Source: Novosphingobium malaysiense (GTDB taxonomy: Bacteria > Pseudomonadota > Alphaproteobacteria > Sphingomonadales > Sphingomonadaceae). From it: 64,000 bases of DNA. Shown piece by piece: positions 33,002 through 42,346 of the stretch (position 1 is the stretch's first letter; each line of letters begins with the position of its first letter). Below the pieces are notes generated by a model that did not search any database, was not told the DNA's origin, and saw only the letters and a program-made list of their open reading frames with translations. Made by a program: the position numbers and the translations under genes. Location of the stretch: positions 395,274 through 459,273 of the forward strand of contig NZ_JTDI01000005.1 in assembly GCF_000802225.1 (NCBI RefSeq). The letters run 5' to 3'.

Positions 33002-34315
33002 ATGCAAATGAACGACATGGTGCTCATCAGCGTTGACGATCACATCATCGAGCCGCCGGACATGTTTGAAACGCAGCTGAAGGGCGATGTCCTTGCTAGC
33101 GCGCCGCAACACAAGGAAACGCCGGACGGCACTAACTACTGGGAATACCAGGGGATGATTATTCCCTATGTCGGAATCGGCGCTGTAACGGGAAGGCCGC
33201 CCGAGGAATACGGGATGGAGCCCACCAACCTCGCGCAGCATCGCCGCGGGCATTGGGACGTCCATGCGCGCATTGCCGATATGGATGTGAACGGTATCGC
33301 CGCTTCGCTGAACTATCCACAGATGGCGGGTTTCGATGGCGGACTGTTCCAGAAGGCCAAGGACAAGGATGCGGCCCTCATCCACCTTCGTGCCTATAAC
33401 GACTGGCATCTGGATGTGTGGTGCGGGGCCTATCCTGGACGCATGATCCCCAACGCCCTGCTGCCGACCTGGAACATGGAAGAGACCGTGGCAGAGATAA
33501 AGCGGCAGGCCGCCAAGGGTGTCACGTCTGTCAGCCTCAATGATAATCCCACCAAGGCCGGTTTGCCTAGTATTCACAACGAGTACTGGAATCCCATGTT
33601 CAAGGCTCTGGCCGATCATGACATGGTGATCAACCTGCACATTGGTGCGGGCAATCCGGCGCCGCATGCGTCGGACGAGACGCCGATCGAGGCGTGGATC
33701 ACGACCATGCCGATGTCAGTGAATGTGGGCATGGCCGACTGGCTCTATCTCAAGGCCCTGCGGGACTATCCGACGCTCAAGATCTGCGTCTCGGAAGGCG
33801 GGCTGGGTTGGGTGCCCTACCTCATGGAACGTGCCGATTATGCAAACTGGCGGCACAAGGCCTGGACGCACATCGATTTCGGTAACGACAAGCCGAGCGA
33901 CATCTTCAAGCGTCACTTCATGATCTGCTTCGTGGACGACATCTTCGGCCTGAAGCATCTCGAGGATCTGAACGAGGACATGGTCGCCTATGAATGCGAC
34001 TATCCGCATTCCGATTGTCTGTGGCCTGAAGTGCCGGAATACCTGTGGCGTTCGGTCAAGCACCTCACCGACGTGCAGATTGACAAGATTACCCACGGTA
34101 ACGTCATGAGGCATTACAACTTCGACCTGTTCTCGCACTTCAAGCGCGAGGAGATCACTGTTGGTGCGCTGCGCGAGAAGGCGCGTCTGGCGGGGGTCGA
34201 TACCACCCCGGTATCCTACGGCGGAGTCAAGCCGACAGAGAACCCGCGGGTTGTCACTTCCGGCGATATTGCCCGGATGGTCATGTCGCAACAAAAGGCC
34301 GAGGAACCGGCCTGA
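33002..34315 (+). CDS. Amidohydrolase family protein (amidohydrolase_2 type)
   Basis: The 437-residue TIM-barrel protein has an N-terminal metal-site block VDDHIIEPPDMF, where the first His of the usual HxH is replaced by Asp. INLHIGAG and ECDYPHSDCLWPE provide the later His and Asp. This family contains decarboxylases, hydratases and C-C hydrolases acting on aromatic or ring-derived acids. It follows the Rieske gene and is closed by two hairpins. A similar protein of almost the same length is encoded at 57445-58728. The exact reaction is unknown. Confidence 0.88.
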   Translation: MQMNDMVLISVDDHIIEPPDMFETQLKGDVLASAPQHKETPDGTNYWEYQGMIIPYVGIGAVTGRPPEEYGMEPTNLAQHRRGHWDVHARIADMDVNGIAASLNYPQMAGFDGGLFQKAKDKDAALIHLRAYNDWHLDVWCGAYPGRMIPNALLPTWNMEETVAEIKRQAAKGVTSVSLNDNPTKAGLPSIHNEYWNPMFKALADHDMVINLHIGAGNPAPHASDETPIEAWITTMPMSVNVGMADWLYLKALRDYPTLKICVSEGGLGWVPYLMERADYANWRHKAWTHIDFGNDKPSDIFKRHFMICFVDDIFGLKHLEDLNEDMVAYECDYPHSDCLWPEVPEYLWRSVKHLTDVQIDKITHGNVMRHYNFDLFSHFKREEITVGALREKARLAGVDTTPVSYGGVKPTENPRVVTSGDIARMVMSQQKAEEPA

Positions 34316-34324
34316 AGCAAATGA

Positions 34325-34350
34325 CCGGGAGCAGCCAGAACTGCTCCCGG
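34325..34350 (+). terminator. Hairpin after the amidohydrolase gene
   Basis: CCGGGAGCAG (34325-34334) pairs with CTGCTCCCGG (34341-34350) around a six-base loop. A short T-run follows. Confidence 0.65.
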
Positions 34351-34355
34351 GTTTC

Positions 34356-34403
34356 CACAACGAAACAGGGGCCGTCCACCAGGACGGCCCCTGTTTCGTT
34401 GTG
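34356..34403. terminator. Perfect 22-bp hairpin between convergent genes
   Basis: The two arms, 34356-34377 and 34382-34403, are perfectly complementary over 22 bases with a four-base ACCA loop. The outer part AACGAAACAG / CTGTTTCGTT gives A/T-rich flanks on both strands. This fits a bidirectional terminator for the amidohydrolase and P450 genes. Confidence 0.8.
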
Positions 34404-34441
34404 CAGGCCGATGGTATTTCCCGGCTAGCCCGTTGCCTAAT

Positions 34442-35719
34442 TTACCAGACCAATGGGACCTTGTCCGGCCCAATGACACCGCCCGCCTTGTATTCTATCT
34501 TCTCGCCGGGCTTGATCGAAAATTTCGGGATACGGCGGAGCCATTCCTGAAGCGCGGTTTTGACTTCCATGCGGGCAAGATGGCCGCCCATGCAGCTGTG
34601 CACCCCGACTGTGAACGCCAGCGTGGTCTTGCGCGGACGATCGAAATCGACTGTCAGGGGATCGGGAAACACGTCCGGATCGAAGTTGGCCACCGGTAGC
34701 AGCGTGTTCACCCGATCGCCCGCCTTGATCTGAACGCCGCCGATTTCGATGTCCTTCATCACGAAGCGCGTGGAGGCCTGGACGACGGAGAAGCGGCGAA
34801 GCAGCTCTTCGATGATCTTGTCGATGTCCGTGTCGGGACGGTCGATGATTTCCTGCACGCGGTCGGGGTTCTGGGCAAGCCATGCCCAGATATTGTTGAG
34901 CGTGGCGTAGACAGTGTCCAGTCCCCCCAGAAACAGGAAGCAGACGAAGCCGAACGCTTCCTTGTCGGATATTTTGCGGCCATCGATTTCGGCGTGGGCG
35001 ATCAGGCTGATCACGCCATCATCCGGATTCCGCTTCTTTTCCTCGATGGCACCAGTGAGGTATTCCACTGCCTTGGCAAGGGCAGCGCCTGAGACTTCAG
35101 GCGAACCGCCGTGGATCATCTCATCGCCCCAAGAAGCGAAAGTGAAGAGCATGTCCTGAGGCAGGCCCATGATGTCGAGGAAGATCGAGACGGGCAATGT
35201 CCGGCCGAATGCGAGAGTAAACTCGCATTCGCCATCGTCGATGAACTGGTCGATCAATTCGTTGACGCGGCCACGGATCTTGCCTTCCAGCTTCTTGATA
35301 CCGGCCGGCGAAAACAGTGGATCGACGATGTTGCGGTACTTGCGGTGATGAGGAGGATCGATCTCCTGGGGGATGAAAAAGAAATAGTTCTCCTTGTCCC
35401 GGGGGAACGGCACAGCCTCCAGGTTGCGGAACGTGTCCGCATTGCGCAGCACGTGCAGGCAGTCGGCATGTTTGAGAAGACCCCAGCTGCTGCGCACAGG
35501 ATCCAAACCGTAATAGACCGGCGGATAGTTGTTATGCATATCCGCCATGAATTGATAGGGGGCGGCCAGAAACTCCTGCGTGTTCAAAGGCCATTGGGTC
35601 ACGACAAGTTCTGGCGGAACATGGGAGGGAAGGCCAGCGCTTGCGGGCTGGTTCGGCAGGTTGGGCGGAACCGGATTGGCCGGATCCTGCACATAGTCCT
35701 TAAAGGTTTGGTCGCTCAC
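34442..35719 (-). CDS. Cytochrome P450
   Basis: The 425-residue monooxygenase carries the heme loop FTVGVHSCMGGHLA with Cys 376. The I-helix is FLFLGGLDTVYATL and the ExxR motif is EELLRR. It is a soluble bacterial class I P450. The ferredoxin gene lies 24 bases upstream on the same strand, so the two form an operon; no ferredoxin reductase gene is nearby. The N-terminus is rich in Pro and Asn and lacks a membrane anchor. The substrate is unknown, probably a hydrophobic ring or alkyl group. Confidence 0.95.
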   Translation of the reverse strand: MSDQTFKDYVQDPANPVPPNLPNQPASAGLPSHVPPELVVTQWPLNTQEFLAAPYQFMADMHNNYPPVYYGLDPVRSSWGLLKHADCLHVLRNADTFRNLEAVPFPRDKENYFFFIPQEIDPPHHRKYRNIVDPLFSPAGIKKLEGKIRGRVNELIDQFIDDGECEFTLAFGRTLPVSIFLDIMGLPQDMLFTFASWGDEMIHGGSPEVSGAALAKAVEYLTGAIEEKKRNPDDGVISLIAHAEIDGRKISDKEAFGFVCFLFLGGLDTVYATLNNIWAWLAQNPDRVQEIIDRPDTDIDKIIEELLRRFSVVQASTRFVMKDIEIGGVQIKAGDRVNTLLPVANFDPDVFPDPLTVDFDRPRKTTLAFTVGVHSCMGGHLARMEVKTALQEWLRRIPKFSIKPGEKIEYKAGGVIGPDKVPLVW

Positions 35720-35743
35720 GATTTTATACTCCCGCCGGACCGG

Positions 35744-36070
35744 TCAGTATTGGGTTTCGGGCATGTGCACGACAAGACCGTCGAGCTGGGAGGTGACCTC
35801 GATCTGGCAGCTCAGGCGGCTCTCGGCCTTGACAGGTGCCGCGGCGCCTTCGAGCAGTTCTGTTTCGGCCTCGTTCTCGGGCGCGCCGACCTTCTCCCAC
35901 CATGCCGGGGCGATGTAGACGTGGCAGGTGGCGCAGGAACAGGCTCCGCCGCATTCGCCTTCGATACCCGGAATGCCGTTGTAGAGCGCGCCGCGCATGA
36001 CGTTTTCGCCTTCGGCAACATCGACAGTGTGCTCGGTTCCATTTGATTCAATGTAGGTTACTTTCGGCAT
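35744..36070 (-). CDS. 2Fe-2S ferredoxin (adrenodoxin-type), P450 redox partner
   Basis: The 108-residue protein carries the cluster ligands Cys 40, Cys 46, Cys 49 and Cys 88 (GECGGACSCATCHVY and RLSCQIEV). The helix with acidic residues around 65-74 (ENEAETELLEG) resembles the partner-binding helix of adrenodoxin-type ferredoxins. It lies directly upstream of the P450 gene, which is its likely electron acceptor. The reductase must be encoded elsewhere. Confidence 0.94.
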   Translation of the reverse strand: MPKVTYIESNGTEHTVDVAEGENVMRGALYNGIPGIEGECGGACSCATCHVYIAPAWWEKVGAPENEAETELLEGAAAPVKAESRLSCQIEVTSQLDGLVVHMPETQY

Positions 36071-36469
36071 CGCTCTCTCGTCGTTTGGGCACGGCCCTGA
36101 ATTTTCTCAACTCCGCCACGACCACTGGAAAATCAGCAGGCCGGGCGGCATTCGCGGACATCGGGCGTCAAGATTGTTGCGCAGTGGTATTGCGGCAAGC
36201 CTTGACCAATATCAATGTTCTCCATGTCCGTCCGCAATCCGGGAACGCTTGGCCGGTCATGCACTGGCCCGGGGTTCGTTTCGCAGTGCCATCTTCATCG
36301 GTGATGGTGGGTTAGATTATTTTGAAATGAAATTCAACATTTCTCGAGGTGCGCAAAGGGGGAAAATTTTAATTGGCATTAGAAGATTCGGGCTCTAGTC
36401 CTTGCCTCATGTTTGTGCGGCCGGATTGGTGCCGCGCGGTGTGCAAGAGCCAGTGAAAGCGGGATAGTG
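36071..36469. other. Divergent intergenic region between ferredoxin and SDR genes
   Basis: No gene is supported here. The region contains the AT-rich element 36315-36343 and a second AT-rich stretch GGAAAATTTTAATTGGC at 36361-36377, both nearer the SDR gene. No terminator is seen. Confidence 0.55.
36315..36343. promoter_or_regulatory. AT-rich operator-like motif between divergent genes
   Basis: The core ATTTTGAAATGAAATTCAAC carries TGAAA and TTCAA arms like the motif at 468-485. It lies about 125-155 bases before the SDR start. Confidence 0.5.
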
Positions 36470-37225
36470 ATGGGAAAGGTCGTCGTAGTTACCGGAGCCG
36501 GGCAGGGGCTTGGCCGGGCGTTATCGCAGGCATTTGCCGAACGCGGGGACAGTGTCGTGATGCTCGGCCGCACCCTGTCGAAGGTGCAGGAAGCGGCAGG
36601 CCAGATCGATGGCGCCGCAATGGCGGTGCAATGCGATGTGTCGTCTCCGGAATCCGTTACTGCCGCATTCGCCGAGATCGCCAAGAGCCATGGCGGCATC
36701 GATGTTCTGATCAATAATGCGGCAACCTATGAACCTTGCACGGTGGCAGAAGCCACTGACAGCCAGATCTACTCCATGATCAATACCAATCTGATCGGGC
36801 CGATCCTGTGCTGCCGGTCGGCCATTCCGATGCTGAACGAAGGGGCCAGCATCATCAATGTAAGCAGTGAATCGGTCGAAATGCCGTTTGCGATGCTTTC
36901 GCTCTATCAGACGTCAAAAGCCGGACTGGAGCGGTTTTCCAAGTCTCTTGCCGATGAACTCGAGGAAATGGGTGTGCGCGTGACGACTGTCCGGGCGGGG
37001 TCGATGACGGAAGAAGGAAAGGCTCCGCCAAACTGGCAGCCCGAAACCGCAATGCGGTTCGTGGAAGCATGCCAGAAGCGCGGCCTAGCGGATGTCATGG
37101 GCTTCGCCAGCGAACTTTCATCGGTCGTTGGCACGTTCACGGCTCTGGCCGACTTGCCTTCGGATCTTACGGTCAAGGCGATTTCGATCGGTGCAAGGCG
37201 CCCGCTTTCCGGCAACCCTGGCTGA
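36470..37225 (+). CDS. SDR-family oxidoreductase
   Basis: The 251-residue short-chain dehydrogenase has TGAGQGLG, NNAATYEP, the catalytic YQTSK, and the acid pair needed for the fold. ATG at 36470 follows an overlapping GTG; the ribosome-binding site is weak. It is followed by the thiolase and an amidohydrolase gene, so all three are likely co-transcribed. A beta-hydroxyacyl or ring-alcohol dehydrogenase role would fit that order. Confidence 0.88.
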   Translation: MGKVVVVTGAGQGLGRALSQAFAERGDSVVMLGRTLSKVQEAAGQIDGAAMAVQCDVSSPESVTAAFAEIAKSHGGIDVLINNAATYEPCTVAEATDSQIYSMINTNLIGPILCCRSAIPMLNEGASIINVSSESVEMPFAMLSLYQTSKAGLERFSKSLADELEEMGVRVTTVRAGSMTEEGKAPPNWQPETAMRFVEACQKRGLADVMGFASELSSVVGTFTALADLPSDLTVKAISIGARRPLSGNPG

Positions 37226-37284
37226 TCCGGGATTGAACGCAATTGCAGGCTGGCAGGCTTGCGGATGAATACGAGGAAGCTGCT

Positions 37285-38457
37285 ATGACGAATGTTGTCA
37301 TCGTCGGAACCGCGAGGACCGCGATCGGAACCGCCCGCAAGGGCTCGCTTTTCAATACGCCGCCTGAGCGGCTGGCGGCGACGGTCCTGCGGGCCGCGAT
37401 TGAACGTTCGGGCGTCGGGTTCGATCAGATCGACGACGTGGTCATGGCCGAGTCGCTATCCGGAGGGGGGGCTATTGCGCGCTACGCTGCCGTCGAGGCC
37501 GGCTTGCTTAATTCCGGGGGAATGGCTGTAAATCGCCATTGCGCGGGAAGCTTGACGGCGGCTGGCGTTGCCGCTGGCGCAATCATTTCCGGAATGGAGC
37601 GGTTCGTGGTCGCGGGCGGCGTCAATTCATCCTCGATGATGCCGCATATGCAGCAGCGCAATCCCTACACCGGTGAAACCGAAGACTGGTGGATGCCGCC
37701 AACGCATCCTGACAGTCCGGAGGCGCCGAACCGGGACATGTCGATCACGGTAGGCTGGAATGCAGCGAGTACTCTCGGGCTGACTCGAGAGGAAATGGAC
37801 GCGTGGGCATTGCGTTCCCATCAGCGGGCAATTGCAGCGATCGACCAGGGGCACTTCAAGGAACAGATCGTGCCGGTCATGGCGATCGACGCTCAGGGAA
37901 ATGAGTTCGTTTTCGAAGTGGATGAACACCCCAGGCGCGACTCGACACTGGAGAAGCTGGCCAGCCTGAAGCCGCTGCATCCGGAAATCGAGGGTTTCAG
38001 CATCACGGCTGGCAATGCCAGCGGCACCAATGATGCGGCGGTCGCCATGGTCATGACCCGGGAGGACATCGCCCGAGAGGAGGGGCTTGATGTCCTGGCG
38101 AAGATCCTCGGCTGGACCTCGATCGGCATCGACCCGAAGGACACGGGCCTGTCCGTCCCCAAGGTGGTGGAAAAGATCCTCGCACGCACCAGCCGGAGGC
38201 GGGAGGACATCGCGCTTTGGGAAATCAACGAAGCGTTTGCGGCAGTCCCGGTAGCCGCCTGCCGAGTCATGGATATTGACGAGGATACGGTAAACATTTC
38301 GGGCAGTGGATGTTCGCTTGGACATCCGATCGGCGCATCCGGCGGCCGCATGATCCAGACGCTTGCCTATGACCTGAAACGTCGCGGCGGTGGTCTTGGA
38401 ATCGCAACCATGTGTGCGGGCGGAGGTCAGGCCGGGGCCGTGCTGATCGAAGTCTGA
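37285..38457 (+). CDS. Thiolase (acetyl-CoA acyltransferase)
   Basis: The 390-residue thiolase carries the nucleophilic Cys in NRHCAGSLTAAGVAAG. It has NEAFAAVPVAACR, the His region LGHPIGASGGR, and the second Cys in ATMCAGGGQAGA. It should cleave a 3-oxoacyl-CoA with CoA, releasing acetyl-CoA. ATG at 37285 follows GAGGAAG. An SDR gene precedes it and an amidohydrolase gene follows it by 25 bases, so it probably takes part in side-chain or ring-opened acyl-CoA breakdown. Confidence 0.93.
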   Translation: MTNVVIVGTARTAIGTARKGSLFNTPPERLAATVLRAAIERSGVGFDQIDDVVMAESLSGGGAIARYAAVEAGLLNSGGMAVNRHCAGSLTAAGVAAGAIISGMERFVVAGGVNSSSMMPHMQQRNPYTGETEDWWMPPTHPDSPEAPNRDMSITVGWNAASTLGLTREEMDAWALRSHQRAIAAIDQGHFKEQIVPVMAIDAQGNEFVFEVDEHPRRDSTLEKLASLKPLHPEIEGFSITAGNASGTNDAAVAMVMTREDIAREEGLDVLAKILGWTSIGIDPKDTGLSVPKVVEKILARTSRRREDIALWEINEAFAAVPVAACRVMDIDEDTVNISGSGCSLGHPIGASGGRMIQTLAYDLKRRGGGLGIATMCAGGGQAGAVLIEV

Positions 38458-38482
38458 TGACAGGGTAAGGTGAAGCGTGCTC

Positions 38483-39325
38483 ATGGACATCGTCGACGCC
38501 CAGATCCACCTGCACCATACGCTTGACGAAGCCACGGCTTTGGCGGTGATGGATGCCTTGACGATCCGCTCCGCACTGGTTGATGAATGCTGGGACTTCG
38601 GTGAAGGTCGGCCTGCGCATGCCGCACGGCCCTATTACCAGTTGCCGACCGGCGAATATCGTCCGGTCGGGCCTGGTGCACAGATCGCCGCGATGCGAAA
38701 TCCGGACCGCTTCAGCTATCTGCTGCGAATGAACCCGCTCGATCCCGATCTGGAAAACTGGATGTCGCAGGCCGCGGCCACGCCCGGTTTCCGGGCCGTG
38801 CGCTACCTGCTGGGAGGCCCCGCGGACGAGCAGGCGGTTCTGGACGGAGGGCGCCGGGCATTTTTCGCTGCCGCCACGGCGAACGGTCTGCCTGCTTTCG
38901 TCGCCTCGCACGCCAAGGCTCCTTTCTTCGAGCGGTACCTGCGTGAATTTCCGTCGCTGCCAATCGTCTTCGACCACTGCGGTTTTGCCGTTGATGATGA
39001 CGCATTCGATGCGTTGTTGCGGCTCGCCCAGTATCCCAACGCCTATCTCAAATGGAGTCACGCCCCCTGTCTATTTGGTGGCGGGGCATTCCCTTATCCC
39101 GAAGTCCGCCCGTATCTCGACCGTGCCATGTCTGCTTTTGGCAGGGAGCGGATCATGTGGGCCAGTGACTTCACGGCAGAACCGATGATCCAGCGAATGC
39201 GAGGCGGGCCTGTTGTGAGCTGGTCCGAGGCGCTATATTACATGCGGTGCAATCCGGACCTGTCGGAAACCGATCTGGAATGGGTGCTGGGCAAGACGGT
39301 GCGGACAGTTCTCGGCTGGCTCTGA
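38483..39325 (+). CDS. Amidohydrolase-family TIM-barrel hydrolase (short form)
   Basis: The protein (280 residues) has the metal-site block VDAQIHLHH, then AFVASHAKAP, IVFDHCGFAVDD and the final Asp in MWASDFTAEP. It is much shorter than the two amidohydrolases at 33002 and 57445. It resembles lactone hydrolase or decarboxylase members of the amidohydrolase_2 group. ATG at 38483 lies nine bases after AGGTGA; GTG at 38477 is the alternative. It follows the thiolase gene and is convergent with the AEC gene. Confidence 0.85.
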   Translation: MDIVDAQIHLHHTLDEATALAVMDALTIRSALVDECWDFGEGRPAHAARPYYQLPTGEYRPVGPGAQIAAMRNPDRFSYLLRMNPLDPDLENWMSQAAATPGFRAVRYLLGGPADEQAVLDGGRRAFFAAATANGLPAFVASHAKAPFFERYLREFPSLPIVFDHCGFAVDDDAFDALLRLAQYPNAYLKWSHAPCLFGGGAFPYPEVRPYLDRAMSAFGRERIMWASDFTAEPMIQRMRGGPVVSWSEALYYMRCNPDLSETDLEWVLGKTVRTVLGWL

Positions 39326-39361
39326 CCTGCCTGCGCCGGAGCCTTGGCGTGCGGCGTTCGG

Positions 39362-40294
39362 TCAGATGACGCCCAGATAGAGCGTGATTGTCGCCAGCGA
39401 GATGATCGTCGATGTCAAGATGACCTTTGACGTCGTTGCCGCTTCCCGGCGGTAGAATTCCGCCACCATGAATGGCCCGGTGCCGGTGGGCAAGGCAGCC
39501 ATCAGCACGGCCACATGCAGCGGGTCCTTGGGCAGCCTGAATATCCATGCGCCGATCGCCCAGGTCATCGCGGGATGAACGATCAGTTTCATGATGGTCA
39601 AAAGAGCCACCGCTTCATGGCCGTTTGCGGCACTTTCGCGCTTTTCGGCCATGAACAGTCCAAGCGTAACCAGTGCACAGGGCGATGCGGAGCTGCCCAA
39701 AAGGGCAAGAAACTTCTCTGCTGGCACGGGCAGGCCCGTCCCCATGGCCATAACGGCTGCCCCCGCTGCCGGTGCCGCGATAAGCGGATTGCGTATTATC
39801 GATCCTGTGATCTTCCTGACCATGTGCCGGGGGTGCTGTTCCGACTGCAGGCCAACCTCGATCAGGATCATCGCAAGGCCGAAAACGATGCATGCCGTGA
39901 TGATCGTTGCGATCAGCGTGGGCGTCAGCGCCTGGTGGCCGAATGCTGCGACAGCCAGCGGGAACCCCATGAAGCCGGTATTCGCGTAGGCTGAATTGAG
40001 GCCGTCGATCGCAGCATCCGCCAAGTGCAGGGGGCGCCGCAGGCGAATGGCCACTGTCACGCCGAATAGCGCCAGAGTGCCGAGACCGAATGTTCCCATG
40101 AAGGCTGGTCGCCAGATTTCAGTCCATTGCGCCTTGGCGATAATGTCGAAGAGGAGTGCCGGCAGCGCGAGGTAGACGACGAACCTGTTGAGTTCGCTCA
40201 CCGCTTGGGAGCTGAATATCCCCATTCTTCGCACCGACCAGCCCGTGAATATCAGCGCAAAGATCGGGGTGACGGTCGAAAGAACGGATAACAT
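39362..40294 (-). CDS. AEC-family transporter (auxin efflux carrier type)
   Basis: The 310-residue membrane protein has about ten hydrophobic segments. It has the AEC start VTPIFALIFTGWSVRRMGIF and a central loop followed by ITGSIIRNPLIAAPAAGAAV. Proteins of this family move organic acids such as malate or malonate. It is divergent from a LysR gene, which is its likely regulator. With malonyl-CoA decarboxylase also in the window, a malonate-related cargo is possible but unproven. Confidence 0.87.
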   Translation of the reverse strand: MLSVLSTVTPIFALIFTGWSVRRMGIFSSQAVSELNRFVVYLALPALLFDIIAKAQWTEIWRPAFMGTFGLGTLALFGVTVAIRLRRPLHLADAAIDGLNSAYANTGFMGFPLAVAAFGHQALTPTLIATIITACIVFGLAMILIEVGLQSEQHPRHMVRKITGSIIRNPLIAAPAAGAAVMAMGTGLPVPAEKFLALLGSSASPCALVTLGLFMAEKRESAANGHEAVALLTIMKLIVHPAMTWAIGAWIFRLPKDPLHVAVLMAALPTGTGPFMVAEFYRREAATTSKVILTSTIISLATITLYLGVI

Positions 40295-40387
40295 GGGTTG
40301 CCTGGCTCAGTTCGCCAGTCGGGTTAGCTGCAGCAATCCATGCAATCCAATGCTTTTCCTGGGCTTGATTGATGCTATTTGCGTATC

Positions 40388-41269
40388 ATGATTGATGTTC
40401 GCCAGTTGCGCTATTTCGTGGCGGTGGCCGAAACACTGCACTTCGGACGCGCGGCCGGCCAGCTGCACATCAGCCAGCCGCCGCTCAGCCGGCAAATCGC
40501 AGCGCTCGAGAAAGGCCTGGGGGTCAAACTGCTGGAGCGCCACTCGCGCAAGGCCAGCCTGACGCTTGCCGGCGAACGTTTCCTGGCCGACGCCAAGGCG
40601 GTGCTCGCATCGCTGGATCAGGCTTGCCGGAATGCCCGCCAGGTACACGACGGCGAGCTTGGCGAATTGACAGTGGGTTTCATGATGCATGCTGCTCGCA
40701 GCAGCGTGCCTCCGCTTGTGAAGCGATTTCTGACGGCAAGGCCTGGCGTTCAGCTGCAGCTGAAAGAGACTATACCTTCGTCCATCGGCGAGCAGGTGCT
40801 TTCCGGTGCTCTCGATGCGGGGATTACCTTCGCCCAGCCGCGCATGGGGACGCTGAAATCCCGGCGGATTTATCGTGAGCCGCTGATCCTTGCGCTCTAC
40901 GAAGGTCATCGCCTTGCAGCCGCGCCGATCGTCTCTGCCGCGAAACTCGCGAATGAACCTCTGATAGCTACGCCGGCAGATATCGCACCGTCGCTGCGCG
41001 GTGCAATTGATGCGTATTTTGGCTTGGCAGGATTGCGGCCGCATATCCGGCTCGAAACCCAGTTGCAGCAGACTATCGTGAGCCTCGTTGCGCAGGAAAT
41101 CGGCGTTGCGCTGGTGCCGGAATCGCTAGGTGGTCAATTGCCTGCCGGGGTGGTGCTTCGCCAGCTGCACGAGCCGCCTGAAGTCGAGCATGTGATCGTC
41201 TGGCATCCAGGCAATCTCAATCCATCCCTGCCGCCGCTCCTGGACATCGCTGCAGGTTTTACGCGCTGA
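40388..41269 (+). CDS. LysR-family transcriptional regulator
   Basis: The 293-residue protein has the N-terminal winged helix-turn-helix (LHFGRAAGQLHISQPPLSRQ) and a periplasmic-binding-protein-like effector domain. ATG at 40388 is preceded by an in-frame TTG at 40379. It is divergently arranged with the AEC transporter across about 93 bases, the classic LysR layout, so the transporter gene is its probable target. The following genes on the plus side are in opposite orientation. Confidence 0.93.
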   Translation: MIDVRQLRYFVAVAETLHFGRAAGQLHISQPPLSRQIAALEKGLGVKLLERHSRKASLTLAGERFLADAKAVLASLDQACRNARQVHDGELGELTVGFMMHAARSSVPPLVKRFLTARPGVQLQLKETIPSSIGEQVLSGALDAGITFAQPRMGTLKSRRIYREPLILALYEGHRLAAAPIVSAAKLANEPLIATPADIAPSLRGAIDAYFGLAGLRPHIRLETQLQQTIVSLVAQEIGVALVPESLGGQLPAGVVLRQLHEPPEVEHVIVWHPGNLNPSLPPLLDIAAGFTR

Positions 41270-41298
41270 TGCCGTGACAAATCCCGGCTAGGCTCTTG

Positions 41299-42306
41299 CT
41301 AGATGTCTATTACGATCTTACCAAAATGCGCGCCGGATTCCTGGCGGCGAAACCCGTCTGCCAGAGCAGACAAGGGAAAGCGGCTGTCAATGACTGGTCG
41401 TATTCCGGTTGTTTCCAGAGCCGCTACGAACTCGCTTTGTTGGGCTGGAGAGCCGACCAACAGGCCGATCAACCGAATTTGCCGTGCCAGGATGGTGGCG
41501 GTGGGAATCTGGCCGGAATAGCCCGCGAGGCTTCCGATCACAGCGATATGGCCGTTCATGGCACAGGCCTGGATCGATTGGGCGAGAGTGCCGCCGCCGC
41601 CGATTTCCACCACATGATCGACCCCGCGCCCGCCGGTTAGGGCACGTGCCTGCACGCCCCAGTCCGGCATATCGCGGTAATTGATGACCTGGTCTGCGCC
41701 CAGGGTTAGCAGGCGTTCGATCTTCGCGGCGGACGAGGATGTTGCGATGACCCTGCAGCCAAGCGCCTTGGCGATCTGCAACGCGTATATCGAAACGCCG
41801 CCGGTTCCCTGAACCAGCACCGTCTGGCCAGCGCGAAGTTGCCCGTCGGCGACCAGTGCGCGCCAAGCGGTCAATCCGGCACAGGGAACCGTTGCTGCTT
41901 CCGCATACGACCAGCCTTGCGGGGCGCGGGTGAAGTTCGCGGCGGGCGCGGTCACCATCTCGCATGCGAAACCATCCAAGCCGTCGCCGGGCACGTTCTT
42001 GAAGATGGTTGTGAAATCTCCGCTCATGGGCGGTTTGGGGAAAAACGTGGAGATCACGGTGTCGCCAACGCTGAATTCCTCCACGTCTGCTCCGATTGCG
42101 ACGACTTCGCCCGCCCCGTCCGACAGGGGGATCAGGCCAGCCCGGCGCGGAGCCAGGCCTGCGGCCACGCTGTAGTCGTGAAAATTCAGTGAGCTTGCGT
42201 GCAAGCGCACCTGGATTTCATCCGCAGCGGGGGCAGGCGGTTCCGCGACGTCCACGAATGCAAGTGTATCGAGCGACGCAGGCGCGCCGATGCGGATTGC
42301 CTTCAT
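41299..42306 (-). CDS. Zinc-independent quinone oxidoreductase (MDR family)
   Basis: The 335-residue protein has the GroES-like N-terminal fold and the Rossmann stretch VLVQGTGGVSIYALQIAKAL. The catalytic zinc ligands of alcohol dehydrogenases are not evident. It probably reduces an enone or quinone with NADPH. It lies at the downstream end of a minus-strand unit with SDR, dienelactone hydrolase and aldehyde dehydrogenase genes. A hydrophobic cyclic enone is a plausible substrate. Confidence 0.9.
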   Translation of the reverse strand: MKAIRIGAPASLDTLAFVDVAEPPAPAADEIQVRLHASSLNFHDYSVAAGLAPRRAGLIPLSDGAGEVVAIGADVEEFSVGDTVISTFFPKPPMSGDFTTIFKNVPGDGLDGFACEMVTAPAANFTRAPQGWSYAEAATVPCAGLTAWRALVADGQLRAGQTVLVQGTGGVSIYALQIAKALGCRVIATSSSAAKIERLLTLGADQVINYRDMPDWGVQARALTGGRGVDHVVEIGGGGTLAQSIQACAMNGHIAVIGSLAGYSGQIPTATILARQIRLIGLLVGSPAQQSEFVAALETTGIRPVIDSRFPLSALADGFRRQESGAHFGKIVIDI

Positions 42307-42346
42307 AGTCTTGCTCCTATGCCCTCAACCAATTCTGCAGGAAGTG

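Noticed and set aside
35111..36046. A 311-codon plus-strand frame
   Set aside because: It lies opposite the P450 and ferredoxin genes, both of which have clear cofactor motifs.
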